6,507 bases of DNA from Fidelibacterota bacterium UBA6817 (GCA_002452555.1 DKER01000087.1:1-6507); one strand, 5' to 3'. Counted from the first letter of the stretch, positions 1-6,266 are shown. Program-made: numbers and translations. The notes: generated by a model from the sequence alone, not told the origin.

Positions 1-181
1 GGGTGCGTTGATTTTGTTTCAGTTGGTATGATGTTGTTTTATTTGACTGCTTTTATTTCATTTAGTGTATTGGTTTCATGGTCGATAAGTTTTTTTTCTG
101 GTTCGAGGGTGAACAAATCGATTTTCAACATATTGAATGCTGCGAAGCAGCGATGGAACACCGAACAATGTGAGACAGTGG
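1..181. other. Non-coding or degenerate left-edge DNA
   Basis: I recognise no gene here. The minus strand has a stop-free stretch from about 172 down to a TAA at 39-41, and an internal ATG would give only about 30 residues with no domain I recognise and no ribosome binding site. A plus-strand frame from 28 gives a hydrophobic 60-residue peptide that runs into the repeat array at its end, which argues against a real protein. The stretch contains a perfect short hairpin at 139-151. It may be the edge of a dispersed repeat or a decayed gene whose remainder lies left of the window. Confidence 0.4.
139..151. repeat. Short perfect hairpin GCTGC-GAA-GCAGC
   Basis: Five-base perfect arms (GCTGC and GCAGC) enclose a three-base GAA loop. 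It is a REP-like palindrome in form and lies just before the degenerate tandem array. No T-run follows on either strand close enough to make it a convincing intrinsic terminator. Its function is unknown. Confidence 0.45.
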
Positions 182-240
182 GCAGTAGTCAGTCGGCAGT
201 CGACAGTTGACAGTCGGCAGTGATCAGTCAACAGGCAATC
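182..240. repeat. Degenerate CAGTCGGCAGT tandem repeat
   Basis: The 11-base word CAGTCGGCAGT occurs exactly at 190-200 and again at 211-221, a 21-base period. Relatives such as GTCGACAGTTGACAG and GATCAGTCAACAG fill the spaces between. The region is a slippage-type array of short related words around CAGT and CAAC and contains no gene. It runs directly into the second array starting at 265. Confidence 0.75.
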
Positions 241-264
241 AACTTTTTGACTTTCGACTTTCCA

Positions 265-515
265 CAGCGAGCGCAGCGAGCCTCAACGTCTCAACCTCTC
301 AACCTTTCAACGTTTGAACTCTTGAGCCCATGAGCCCTTGAACTCTTGAGCCCATGAACCCCTAAACAGCGAGCACCGCGAGCCTCAACGTCTCAACCTC
401 TCAACCTTTCAACCTTTCAACATTTGAACTCTTGAGCCCATGAACCCATGAACAGCGAGCACAGCGAGCCTCAACGTCTCAACCTCTCAACATCTCAACA
501 TCTAAACCTTTGAAC
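265..515. repeat. Three-unit higher-order array of CAACCTCTCAAC and TTGAACTCTTGAGCCC words
   Basis: Three long units each begin with CAGCGAGCNCNGCGAGCCTC (265, 367 and 453) and continue with CAACGTCTCAACCTCTCAAC. The first two then carry TTGAACTCTTGAGCCCATGA. The units are about 102, 86 and 63 bases long and differ by gain or loss of 7-9-base sub-words such as CAACCTTT, CAACATCT and GAGCCCATGA. This two-level structure is seen directly. No gene, conserved reading frame or CRISPR-like fixed spacer pattern is present. Such arrays are usually intergenic and fast-evolving. The right end merges with the outer edge of the inverted repeat at about 510. Confidence 0.85.
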
Positions 516-764
516 GTGTTAGAAAAGAATTAATAATCAATAGAATTTTTTATTGTTGAACAATTGTATAAACTTTTGGAAAACCGAGGTATTGCATTCT
601 GATATAAAGAAACAATTCGTAAATTTATTATGAATAGTTATAAGCCATTTATAATAAATGATATTCTTTTTAACTGATTTATAGGATTGCGCCCACCCCC
701 ATCCTCCACCACCCCGGGGGAGATTACAGCGTTTCGATAAAAAATACAAAATAATATTGATAAT
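510..764 (-). repeat. Long inverted repeat, left copy
   Basis: Read on the minus strand this matches 6225-6473 on the plus strand. Over the core (547-764 against 6225-6441) I count about 22 differences including one single-base gap, so roughly 90% identity. Beyond the core the match continues with a small deletion and ends in AACACGTTCAA here against AACACGCTCAA in the other copy. In element orientation the parts are an A/T-rich lead, a CTCCCCCGGGG G-rich tract, a hairpin (624-658 on the plus strand) and an A/T-rich tail. In this copy one base (GGTGG in place of GGGGG) breaks a G-run. It may be a dispersed intergenic element or one end of a mobile unit; no transposase is visible. Confidence 0.85.
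624..658 (+). repeat. Hairpin inside left long repeat
   Basis: TTTATTATGAAT (624-635) pairs with ATTTATAATAAA (647-658) across an 11-base loop, giving a 12-pair stem with a single G-U pair. The equivalent stem exists in the right copy at 6331-6364. Most local differences between the copies fall in the loop, not in the stem. Confidence 0.6.
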
Positions 765-869
765 TATATATTCATACCATTTTATCTAAAGAATTTCATC
801 CTTATCTCAATCACCACACTTGACAGCCGGGAAAAAACTGGCAGAACAAAAGAACAATGAAATTTTGGA
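765..869. other. Gap between left repeat and arsR promoter
   Basis: This is A/T-rich non-coding DNA. A perfect TTGACA lies at 820-825, but the hexamer 17 bases downstream (AGAACA) is a poor -10 box, so I do not call a promoter from it. I see no reading frame or RNA gene. Confidence 0.4.
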
Positions 870-898
870 TTGTCCGATACTAGTATATTTGGTAAAAT
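870..898 (+). promoter_or_regulatory. Candidate promoter of the ars operon
   Basis: TTGTCC at 870-875 and TAAAAT at 893-898 are separated by exactly 17 bases, a sigma-70-like arrangement. Transcription would begin near 905, leaving a leader of about 16 bases before the ATG at 921. An alternative reading is TATATTTG at 884-891, which fits the Bacteroidota TAnnTTTG -7 element, but its upstream partner TTTG at 864-867 is only 16 bases away, rather short. Both readings place the promoter over the palindromes described separately. Confidence 0.5.
877..886. promoter_or_regulatory. Palindrome ATACTAGTAT in promoter spacer
   Basis: This perfect 10-base palindrome lies between the proposed -35 and -10 boxes, three bases before the second palindrome at 889-904. 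It could be a second operator half or a chance A/T-rich palindrome. Confidence 0.3.
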
Positions 899-904
899 TA
901 CCAA
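889..904. promoter_or_regulatory. Candidate ArsR operator TTGGTAA-AA-TTACCAA
   Basis: Perfect seven-base inverted arms (889-895 and 898-904) are separated by two bases, and the site overlaps the proposed -10 box and the expected transcription start. ArsR/SmtB repressors are dimers that bind inverted repeats over their own promoters. Position and symmetry therefore support autoregulation of the operon. The assignment to ArsR is an inference from location. Confidence 0.6.
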
Positions 905-920
905 CCATTGTGAGATTAGT

Positions 921-1265
921 ATGTTTGAACATGAAAAAGAACTCTACGAAGCTAAGGCTAATATCCTGAAAGCCCTGGCCCATCCAACACGTCTGTTTAT
1001 GGCGGAAAAACTCCTGCAGCGAGATTACTGTGTCTGTGAGTTTGTCAAGATGATTGATGCGGATATTTCCACGATTTCCAAACATCTGTCCATTTTAAAA
1101 AATGCCGGCATCGTGAAAGATGATAAACGGGGTAAACAGGTGTATTATCATTTAAAAACACCCTGCATTCTTCAATTCACGGAATGTGCCCTGAATATTA
1201 TTGAATCCAATCAGAAAGAACAGTCTAAACTGATTTCTCACATTGAGTCAGATATGGAGGATTAA
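921..1265 (+). CDS. arsR: ArsR-family arsenic-responsive repressor
   Basis: This is a 114-residue winged-helix repressor of the ArsR/SmtB family, which in the absence of As(III) or Sb(III) would repress the downstream genes. The N-terminal helix carries ILKALAHPTRL (residues 15-25), the family signature. DYCVCEFV (35-42) holds Cys37 and Cys39, matching the Cys-Val-Cys metalloid site of E. coli-type ArsR. The recognition helix is STISKHLSILKNAGIV (50-65), and the wing is DKRGKQVYYHL (68-78). Extra cysteines at 82 and 89 could be a third ligand, which is speculative. I chose ATG 921, preceded by GTGAG at six bases. An in-frame TTG at 870 would add 17 residues but coincides with the proposed -35 box. 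The stop is one base before the permease start. Confidence 0.93.
   Translation: MFEHEKELYEAKANILKALAHPTRLFMAEKLLQRDYCVCEFVKMIDADISTISKHLSILKNAGIVKDDKRGKQVYYHLKTPCILQFTECALNIIESNQKEQSKLISHIESDMED
1256..1260 (+). promoter_or_regulatory. Ribosome binding site fixing the permease GTG start
   Basis: GGAGG lies within the last codons of arsR, six bases before GTG 1267. This strong site selects the GTG over an in-frame TTG at 1243 and suggests translational coupling of the permease to arsR. Confidence 0.75.
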
Positions 1266-1266
1266 G

Positions 1267-2565
1267 GTGATCTGGAAACGGGAATGGAAACCTTTACTTT
1301 GGATCGCAACAATCTTTTTGGTGCTGTATTACATGCCAGTAGGGCATCCGCGTTTTGACGGTGCCATTCTTGAAGCATTTGAACTGGTAAAATGGTACGC
1401 CCGGGAACACGTACTGCTTTGCCTGATCCCGGCTTTTTTTATTGCCGGCGGAATATCCATATTCGTCAGTCAGGGTTCAATAATGAAGTATTTGGGAGCC
1501 CGGGCAAAAAAGGGCGTAGCTTATGGCGTGGCATCTGTTTCCGGAACCGTTTTAGCCGTGTGTTCCTGTACTGTATTACCGCTTTTTTCCGGTATTTACA
1601 AAATGGGAGCCGGCTTGGGACCGGCAACCGCTTTCCTGTATTCCGGGCCGGCTGTCAATATACTGGCAATTATTCTGACAGCTCGTGTTCTCGGGATTGA
1701 AATGGGAATCGCCCGGGCGGCAGGTGCAATCGTTTTCAGTATTGTTATCGGACTTTTAATGCATGTGATTTTTTGGAAGGAAGAGAAAAGCCGGGTTGCC
1801 ACAGAGATGGCTATCCCTGAAAACGGTGCTTCCCGAAGCGGTCTTCAGAATATTCTCTTTTTTGTTTCACTTGTGGGAATTCTTGTTTTTGCCAACTGGG
1901 GCGCTCCGGCAGAAAGTACAGGAATATGGGCGGCTGTTTTTCAATCAAAATGGATTGTGACTGCTTTTTTTTCTACGACTCTTGCATTAATACTCATCTT
2001 ATGGTTCAAGCTTGCATGGTGGAAAATCGCCGTCACAGCTGTCCCTGTTGTGTTTTTAGGATTTCTATTTCCGGACAGGCCTGTCTTGGCCTTTTCTGCA
2101 GGTATTATAGGATTATCTGCATTCACCAGTACGGATAAGGGCGAAACATCGGACTGGTTTAGCGCCACATGGGAATTTGCCAAACAAATTCTTCCCCTGC
2201 TGTTATTTGGGGTTTTAATAGCCGGACTTCTCCTGGGGCGTCCCGGTCAGGAAGGATTGATTCCTTCCGCTTATATAGAAAGTGCCGTCGGCGGAAATTC
2301 ACTGAGGGCAAATTTCTTTGCGTCATTTGTCGGGGCTTTTATGTATTTCGCAACCCTTACAGAGGTTCCGATTCTTCAGGGACTTATAGGAGCAGGTATG
2401 GGAAAAGGCCCTGCCCTGGCCCTCCTTCTGGCAGGACCGGCCTTGAGTCTTCCCAATATGCTTGTTATCCGAAATGTTCTCGGCACTAAAAAAACAATTG
2501 TTTTCATTTTGCTGGTTGTTGTTATGGCAACCATTAGCGGGATGGTGTTTGGCTACCTGTTTTGA
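1267..2565 (+). CDS. arsP: ArsP/YraQ-type permease (DUF318 family)
   Basis: This 432-residue multi-spanning inner-membrane protein belongs to the permease family that includes YraQ and ArsP. Characterised ArsP proteins export trivalent organoarsenicals such as methylarsenite; that substrate here is inferred from family and operon. CSCTVLPLFSGIY (residues 99-111) is the family signature, followed by GLGPATAFLYSGPAVNILAI. A second copy of the pattern, LTEVPILQGL then GKGPALALLLAGPAL, occurs 263 residues later (364-393), showing an internal duplication; the paired cysteines are only in the first half. About ten hydrophobic segments are visible, with a polar KEEKSR loop near 170-180. The GTG start follows GGAGG. 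A YraQ-like permease with another thiol-reactive substrate is possible, so the symbol is tentative. Confidence 0.8.
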   Translation: MIWKREWKPLLWIATIFLVLYYMPVGHPRFDGAILEAFELVKWYAREHVLLCLIPAFFIAGGISIFVSQGSIMKYLGARAKKGVAYGVASVSGTVLAVCSCTVLPLFSGIYKMGAGLGPATAFLYSGPAVNILAIILTARVLGIEMGIARAAGAIVFSIVIGLLMHVIFWKEEKSRVATEMAIPENGASRSGLQNILFFVSLVGILVFANWGAPAESTGIWAAVFQSKWIVTAFFSTTLALILILWFKLAWWKIAVTAVPVVFLGFLFPDRPVLAFSAGIIGLSAFTSTDKGETSDWFSATWEFAKQILPLLLFGVLIAGLLLGRPGQEGLIPSAYIESAVGGNSLRANFFASFVGAFMYFATLTEVPILQGLIGAGMGKGPALALLLAGPALSLPNMLVIRNVLGTKKTIVFILLVVVMATISGMVFGYLF

Positions 2566-2571
2566 GATGAT

Positions 2572-2597
2572 AGAGACACCCTTTTTCTGTGTCTTTT
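2572..2597 (+). terminator. Weak hairpin with short T-run between permease and ACR3
   Basis: AGACAC (2574-2579) pairs with GTGTCT (2589-2594) around a nine-base loop. G2573-T2595 and A2572-T2596 could extend the stem, and the T-run after the core is TTTT. It is a marginal intrinsic terminator. Since the next gene follows on the same strand with no clear promoter, it more likely causes partial termination or protects the upstream mRNA end. Confidence 0.35.
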
Positions 2598-2620
2598 AAA
2601 CGTAAATATATGTGAGAAAC

Positions 2621-3658
2621 ATGAATAAAAGTGACATCAGTTTTTTTGAAAAGTACCTGAGCATATGGGTCATGCTATGTATGGCGACCGGCGTTCTTAT
2701 CGGACAGTTTTTACCTCAGATCCCGAATTTTCTCAGCCGTTTTGAATATGCCAATGTATCTATCCCCATAGCAATTCTGATCTGGCTGATGATTTATCCC
2801 ATGATGATGAAAGTAGATTTTACCAGCTTACTGCATGTGGGTAAAAATCCTACAGGATTGTATCTTACATGGGTCAGCAATTGGCTGATTAAACCGTTCA
2901 CGATGTTTGGAATAGCCTACCTTTTCTTTCATATCGTGTTCCGCTCTCTCATTTCTCCTGACCTTGCCAAAGATTATCTAGCAGGTGCCATTCTTTTGGG
3001 AGCGGCACCCTGTACGGCCATGGTTTTTGTTTGGAGTCATTTAACAAAAGGAAATCCGGCTTATACGGTTGTGCAGGTCGCCAGCAATGATCTGATTATC
3101 CTGATTGCTTTTACTCCGATTGTTGCGCTGTTACTGGGAATCGGGGGAATTTCGATCCCCTGGAATACCCTGCTTTTATCTGTTTTTCTCTTTGTTGTCA
3201 TACCCCTCTTTGGCGGAATGATAACCCGTAATATTCTCATTCATAAAAGAGGGGAATCCTATTTCAACACAGTCTTTATACCCAAATTTAATCATATAAC
3301 AATCGTTGGGTTGCTGTTGACGCTGATTTTGATCTTTTCCTTTCAGGGACATATTATTTTACAGAATCCCCTGCATATTTTACTGATAGCCATTCCGCTC
3401 ACCATTCAGACGTTCTTTATTTTTTCCCTTACCTATTTTGCAGGCAGAAAACTGAAACTGTGTCATAATATTGCGGCCCCTGCCGGCATGATCGGGGCAT
3501 CAAATTTCTTTGAACTCTCAGTGGCTGTGGCAATTTCCCTGTTTGGCGTCAGCTCACCGGTTGCCATGGCTACAATTGTCGGTGTACTGGTGGAAGTTCC
3601 GGTCATGCTTACACTGGTACGTTTTGCCAATAAAACAAAACACTGGTTTAAAACATGA
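2621..3658 (+). CDS. acr3: ACR3-family arsenite efflux permease
   Basis: This 345-residue transporter of the bile acid/arsenite superfamily exports As(OH)3, driven by the proton motive force, and is the main detoxification step after arsenate reduction. Diagnostic features are FFEKYLSIWVMLCM at the N-terminus, WLMIYPMMMKVDF, and GAAPCTAMVFVWS, whose Cys131 matches the essential transmembrane-4 cysteine of studied ACR3 proteins. GASNFFELSVA (Glu298) and GVLVEVPVML (Glu325) supply conserved acidic residues in late helices. About ten hydrophobic segments fit the family. ATG 2621 is preferred, with GTGAG four bases upstream; an in-frame GTG at 2612 would add three residues. The length is normal for the family, with no frameshift. 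Confidence 0.95.
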   Translation: MNKSDISFFEKYLSIWVMLCMATGVLIGQFLPQIPNFLSRFEYANVSIPIAILIWLMIYPMMMKVDFTSLLHVGKNPTGLYLTWVSNWLIKPFTMFGIAYLFFHIVFRSLISPDLAKDYLAGAILLGAAPCTAMVFVWSHLTKGNPAYTVVQVASNDLIILIAFTPIVALLLGIGGISIPWNTLLLSVFLFVVIPLFGGMITRNILIHKRGESYFNTVFIPKFNHITIVGLLLTLILIFSFQGHIILQNPLHILLIAIPLTIQTFFIFSLTYFAGRKLKLCHNIAAPAGMIGASNFFELSVAVAISLFGVSSPVAMATIVGVLVEVPVMLTLVRFANKTKHWFKT

Positions 3659-3766
3659 ATATCATTTTCCAACAATATTCCATAACGATTACGGGCCGGG
3701 TACAAACCCTACACTTCAACCGACTGCCCATCGCCGTTATCTATTAACTATCAATTTGGAGATCCT
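3659..3766. other. Spacer between acr3 and the thioredoxin-like gene
   Basis: This 108-base spacer is the longest inside the arsenic cluster. It has no reading frame, clear hairpin or promoter that I can defend. The part at 3718-3757 (CCGACTGCCCATCGCC, then ATTAACTATCAATTT) resembles the reverse complement of the CAGTCGGCAGT-type array at 182-240, so it may be a small relic of the same repeat class. The end carries GGAG at 3758-3761, the ribosome binding site of the next gene. Confidence 0.4.
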
Positions 3767-4000
3767 ATGAAAAAAATAATAATCCTCGGCGGCGGTTGTC
3801 CAAAATGCCACAAACTGGCACAACATGCCGAAGAAGCGGCAAAAGAATTGAACATTGAATATGAAATTGAAAAGGTTTCTGATTGGAAAGAATACCAGAA
3901 GTATGGCGTAATGATGACGCCGGCGATTGTAATTGATGGAAAATTAATGGCTTCAGGAAGAATATCGTCTGTTGAAGATATAAAAAAATTCCTGATTTAA
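3767..4000 (+). CDS. Small thioredoxin-fold redox protein, CPKC active site
   Basis: This 77-residue cytoplasmic protein resembles the TM0996/MTH895 'redox-active disulfide protein 2' group of the thioredoxin superfamily. The chain begins KKIIILGGGCPKCHKL, with the redox pair Cys11/Cys14. It continues with a helix rich in Ala/Glu, a strand IEYEIEKV, the cis-proline loop VMMTPAIVIDGK (Pro52), and a final helix VEDIKKFLI. The length is normal for this minimal family. Members are often encoded beside permeases of the ArsP/YraQ type. Here it sits 22 bases before arsC, whose enzyme needs a thioredoxin-type donor, so service as an ArsC reductant is an attractive inference but unproven. GGAG five bases upstream fixes the ATG. 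Confidence 0.88.
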   Translation: MKKIIILGGGCPKCHKLAQHAEEAAKELNIEYEIEKVSDWKEYQKYGVMMTPAIVIDGKLMASGRISSVEDIKKFLI

Positions 4001-4022
4001 TAAGGGATAAAAGAAAATTGTT

Positions 4023-4448
4023 ATGAGTAAACTAAAAATTTTGATTCTTTGCACCGGAAATTCCTGCCGAAGTCAGATGGCAGAAGGATGGTTCAGGCAT
4101 TTGTATGGAGACTTGTTGGATGTATATTCAGCCGGGATAGAATCACACGGACTCAATCAGCGGGCCGTCAAGGTTATGGCTGAAGCCGGGGTAGATATAT
4201 CCGGACACCGATCTAAACTTATTACGGAGCTAAACGAGACCCATTTTGATTTGGTTTTAACCGTCTGTGATTCTGCCCGTGAAAATTGTCCCTGGTTTCC
4301 CGGTAAAGTAAAACACATTCATAGAAGCTTTAATGATCCGCCGGCGTTAACAAAATCTCTTACCGGCGAAGATAATATTCTCACTGTTTACAGACGGGTC
4401 AGAGATGAAATACGGGAATATGTTGAAAATTTTGAAGTCCTGGTCTGA
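4023..4448 (+). CDS. arsC: Arsenate reductase, thioredoxin-coupled LMW-phosphatase type
   Basis: This 141-residue cytoplasmic enzyme reduces arsenate to arsenite for export by ACR3. It belongs to the low-molecular-weight tyrosine phosphatase fold group typified by plasmid pI258 and Bacillus ArsC. The P-loop CTGNSCRS holds nucleophile Cys10 and Arg16. VCDSARENCPWFPG supplies Cys82 and Cys89, the pair that relays the disulfide to the surface, at exactly the pI258 numbering. FNDPPAL supplies Asp105, the general acid. All three catalytic cysteines are present, so a working enzyme is expected. The upstream Shine-Dalgarno is poor: AAGGGA is 15 bases away, with only A-rich sequence closer. Coupling to the preceding gene may help translation. 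Confidence 0.96.
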   Translation: MSKLKILILCTGNSCRSQMAEGWFRHLYGDLLDVYSAGIESHGLNQRAVKVMAEAGVDISGHRSKLITELNETHFDLVLTVCDSARENCPWFPGKVKHIHRSFNDPPALTKSLTGEDNILTVYRRVRDEIREYVENFEVLV

Positions 4449-4684
4449 AAAATTTACATCAAAACTGCTTCTTGAAACAAAACAAGCAAAAAAGCGCAAT
4501 GTTTTTCAAATACAGCCTGTTATGTACCTATTTTGCAAACAGACAATCATCATTTTTTCTTTAAAAAGTTATTATAATAATCTCGTGAAACTATCCTTTA
4601 GGGTAAAATAATCAGAGTAAAAGTCAATTTGGAACAACCAATCAAAGCCGGAATGAAGCCTGCAAGAATTGTCTCATTTTACAT

Positions 4685-4697
4685 GTCATAACATGAC
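4685..4697. promoter_or_regulatory. Palindrome GTCAT-AAC-ATGAC upstream of the symporter
   Basis: Five-base perfect inverted arms flank three bases, and the site lies 10 bases before the proposed -35 box of the symporter gene. An overlapping alternative pairing (CATGT with ACATG) is also possible. It could be an operator, but the arms are short. Confidence 0.3.
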
Positions 4698-4707
4698 TAA
4701 AACCATC

Positions 4708-4736
4708 TTGAATTTGAAATCGCAAATGTTTAATGT
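4708..4736 (+). promoter_or_regulatory. Possible promoter for the symporter gene
   Basis: TTGAAT at 4708-4713 and TAATGT at 4731-4736 are 17 bases apart. The -10 match is poor, so this is tentative. The predicted leader is about 20 bases and includes CCGGAG at 4749-4754, six bases before the ATG. Confidence 0.3.
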
Positions 4737-4760
4737 AGAAACAATAATCCGGAGAAAAAT

Positions 4761-6209
4761 ATGGCTGCACAATCACAGATCATTATCGTAATGGTAATAT
4801 ATCTCACCATATTGATTGGCTGGGGTTTGTTTCAGGGGAAAAAAGTAAAGAGTCACAAGGATTACGCAATTGCCGGGCGGAACCTTCCGGGTTGGGCTGC
4901 CGCCTTGAGCGAGAGAGCTACGGGTGAATCCTCGTGGGCTTTGCTGGGTTTGCCGGGTTTTGCATATGCATCCGGCTTAACCAGCTTGTGGACGGCTGTC
5001 GGATGCGTAGCAGGTATCATTACCGCATGGTGGTTTATAGCATTTCGTTTACGGGATGAAGCCGAAAAATATGATATAAACACATTTACGGACTTTATAG
5101 CGCATCGTCATGGTTCAGTGGAAAAGCCGATCCGTATTGTCAGCAGTCTGGTTATTGTATTTTTCTTTTTCTTTTATGTGGGAGCCCAGTTCCTTGGGGG
5201 CGGAAAAACGTTATATGCCATGTTTGGACTGGATCCTGTTTTAGGCATGGTTTTAACTGCCTTTATTATTATACCTTATACCGTATATGGCGGATTTCGG
5301 TCAGTTGTCTATACTGATGTTATACAATCTGTTGTTATGATTATTACGCTGATTATCGGACCCATATTCGGGATCATATATTTAAAAAACAATCCGGGAA
5401 TCTTTGCAGGCAGTATATCTGAAGCGCTTCAACTCTCCGGTTCATCGTATTCTTCAATTATCGGCAGTGTCTCCGGATTCACGGCAGGAATTGCGATGCT
5501 GGGAGGATTTTCATGGTTTTTCGGATATCTTGGAGGTCAGCCGCAATTAAGCATGCGTTTTATGGCCATTCGGAATGCTGCTCAGGCAAAACGGGCTCGA
5601 AATATCAGTATCATTTGGACACTTTTTGCTTATACAGGAGCTTTGAGTATCGGTTGGATCGGGCTGGCGATATTCGGACCTCACGGACTTTTGGATGCTG
5701 AAACGGTTATGCCGCGGGTTATGCTTGCAGTTTTTCCTCCCGTTATTGCTGCCATTCTCATTACCGGGGCCATTGCAGCAATGATTTCAACAGCAGATTC
5801 ATTGCTTATCCTGTCAGCAACCGAATTATCGGAAAACCTTCTGAAATATCAGTCCATTTCCCGGTTAAAAAAATCCAGAATCATGACTGCTTTACTGGCA
5901 ATCATTGCTCTTATTTTGGCTTATCTTATTCCTTCACAGCTAATTTATACACTTGTGGGATATGTTTGGGCCGGTATTGGGGGAACGTTCTCTGTTGTCA
6001 TCCTTCTTACACTTTTCTGGAAACGGTTTCATGGCCGGGCTGTGGTTGTAACAATTATTACGGGGATGATTTTTACAATCGTTTGGATAAGCTCCGGACT
6101 CGAAGCCATGATAACAGCCAGAGTTATGACGTTTGTTTTTGCATTTATAACTGCTGTGATTTCAACGTTCATTATCAGACCGCCGTGCGTAAATACAACG
6201 AAGATATAG
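4761..6209 (+). CDS. PutP-like sodium/solute symporter (SSS family)
   Basis: This 482-residue inner-membrane protein closely follows the sodium/proline symporter PutP in length and motif order. Landmarks are GRNLPGWAAALSERATG (residues 39-55), WALLGLPGFAYASG (59-72), the family signature YGGFRSVVYTDVIQ (176-189), FGYLGGQPQLSMRFMA (254-269) and AAMISTADSLL (339-349), where Ala340, Ser343 and Thr344 match the Na2-site residues of PutP. The first Na-site helix differs: PutP has Asp55-Met56 while this protein has Gly55-Glu56. About 13 hydrophobic segments are expected. The substrate may be proline or another small solute. CCGGAG is six bases before the ATG. A 312-base gap separates it from arsC, so a link to arsenic resistance is not shown. 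It stops 15 bases before the right repeat. Confidence 0.9.
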   Translation: MAAQSQIIIVMVIYLTILIGWGLFQGKKVKSHKDYAIAGRNLPGWAAALSERATGESSWALLGLPGFAYASGLTSLWTAVGCVAGIITAWWFIAFRLRDEAEKYDINTFTDFIAHRHGSVEKPIRIVSSLVIVFFFFFYVGAQFLGGGKTLYAMFGLDPVLGMVLTAFIIIPYTVYGGFRSVVYTDVIQSVVMIITLIIGPIFGIIYLKNNPGIFAGSISEALQLSGSSYSSIIGSVSGFTAGIAMLGGFSWFFGYLGGQPQLSMRFMAIRNAAQAKRARNISIIWTLFAYTGALSIGWIGLAIFGPHGLLDAETVMPRVMLAVFPPVIAAILITGAIAAMISTADSLLILSATELSENLLKYQSISRLKKSRIMTALLAIIALILAYLIPSQLIYTLVGYVWAGIGGTFSVVILLTLFWKRFHGRAVVVTIITGMIFTIVWISSGLEAMITARVMTFVFAFITAVISTFIIRPPCVNTTKI

Positions 6210-6266
6210 CTTGTCATATATCATATTATCAATATTATTTTGCAATTTTTATTGAAACGCTGTAAT

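Larger units (their letters stand above)
4449..4760. other. 312-bp gap between arsC and the symporter gene
   Basis: This is A/T-rich DNA without a credible gene. A reading frame beginning inside the end of arsC runs through to 4611 but is low-complexity and shares no recognisable motif. A 27-codon open stretch ends at the TAA at about 4688, but its in-frame upstream TAG leaves no start with a binding site. TATAAT at 4573-4578 is a perfect -10 word without a good -35. The gap also contains a GTCAT-AAC-ATGAC palindrome and a possible promoter nearer to the symporter. No strong terminator for the ars operon is visible. Confidence 0.5.

Noticed and set aside
28..210. A 60-codon plus-strand frame with a hydrophobic start
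   Set aside because: It runs into the CAGTCGGCAGT repeat array before its stop, has no ribosome binding site and matches no family I recognise.
265..515. CRISPR array
   Set aside because: The repeats are degenerate, vary in length and are built of 7-9-base sub-words. There are no unique spacers of constant size and no cas genes.
537..749. A 70-codon minus-strand frame (RCNLPRGGGGWGW...) also open in the right repeat at 6240-6449
   Set aside because: It is the translation of the repeat. It uses a TTG start without a ribosome binding site. Most base differences between the copies change the amino acid, and the frames diverge at a one-base gap, so there is no sign of protein-level selection.
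820..848. Promoter using the perfect TTGACA at 820-825
   Set aside because: The hexamer at the correct distance (AGAACA) is a poor -10, and a better-spaced pair lies nearer to the arsR start.
870..920. TTG start of arsR at 870 adding 17 residues
   Set aside because: The codon coincides with the proposed -35 box and the extension spans both promoter palindromes. ATG 921 gives the normal ArsR start just before the first helix.
807..1085. Minus-strand frame antisense to arsR
   Set aside because: It is the complement of the well-supported arsR coding sequence and has no domain of its own.
4405..4611. A 68-codon frame overlapping the end of arsC
   Set aside because: It lies in another frame of arsC and then in A/T-rich gap DNA, is lysine-rich and low-complexity, and has no recognisable motif or binding site.
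4606..4688. Short open stretch ending ...KPARIVSFYMS that looks protein-like
   Set aside because: It is limited by an in-frame TAG upstream to about 27 codons, has no start with a binding site, and resembles no family that I can name.
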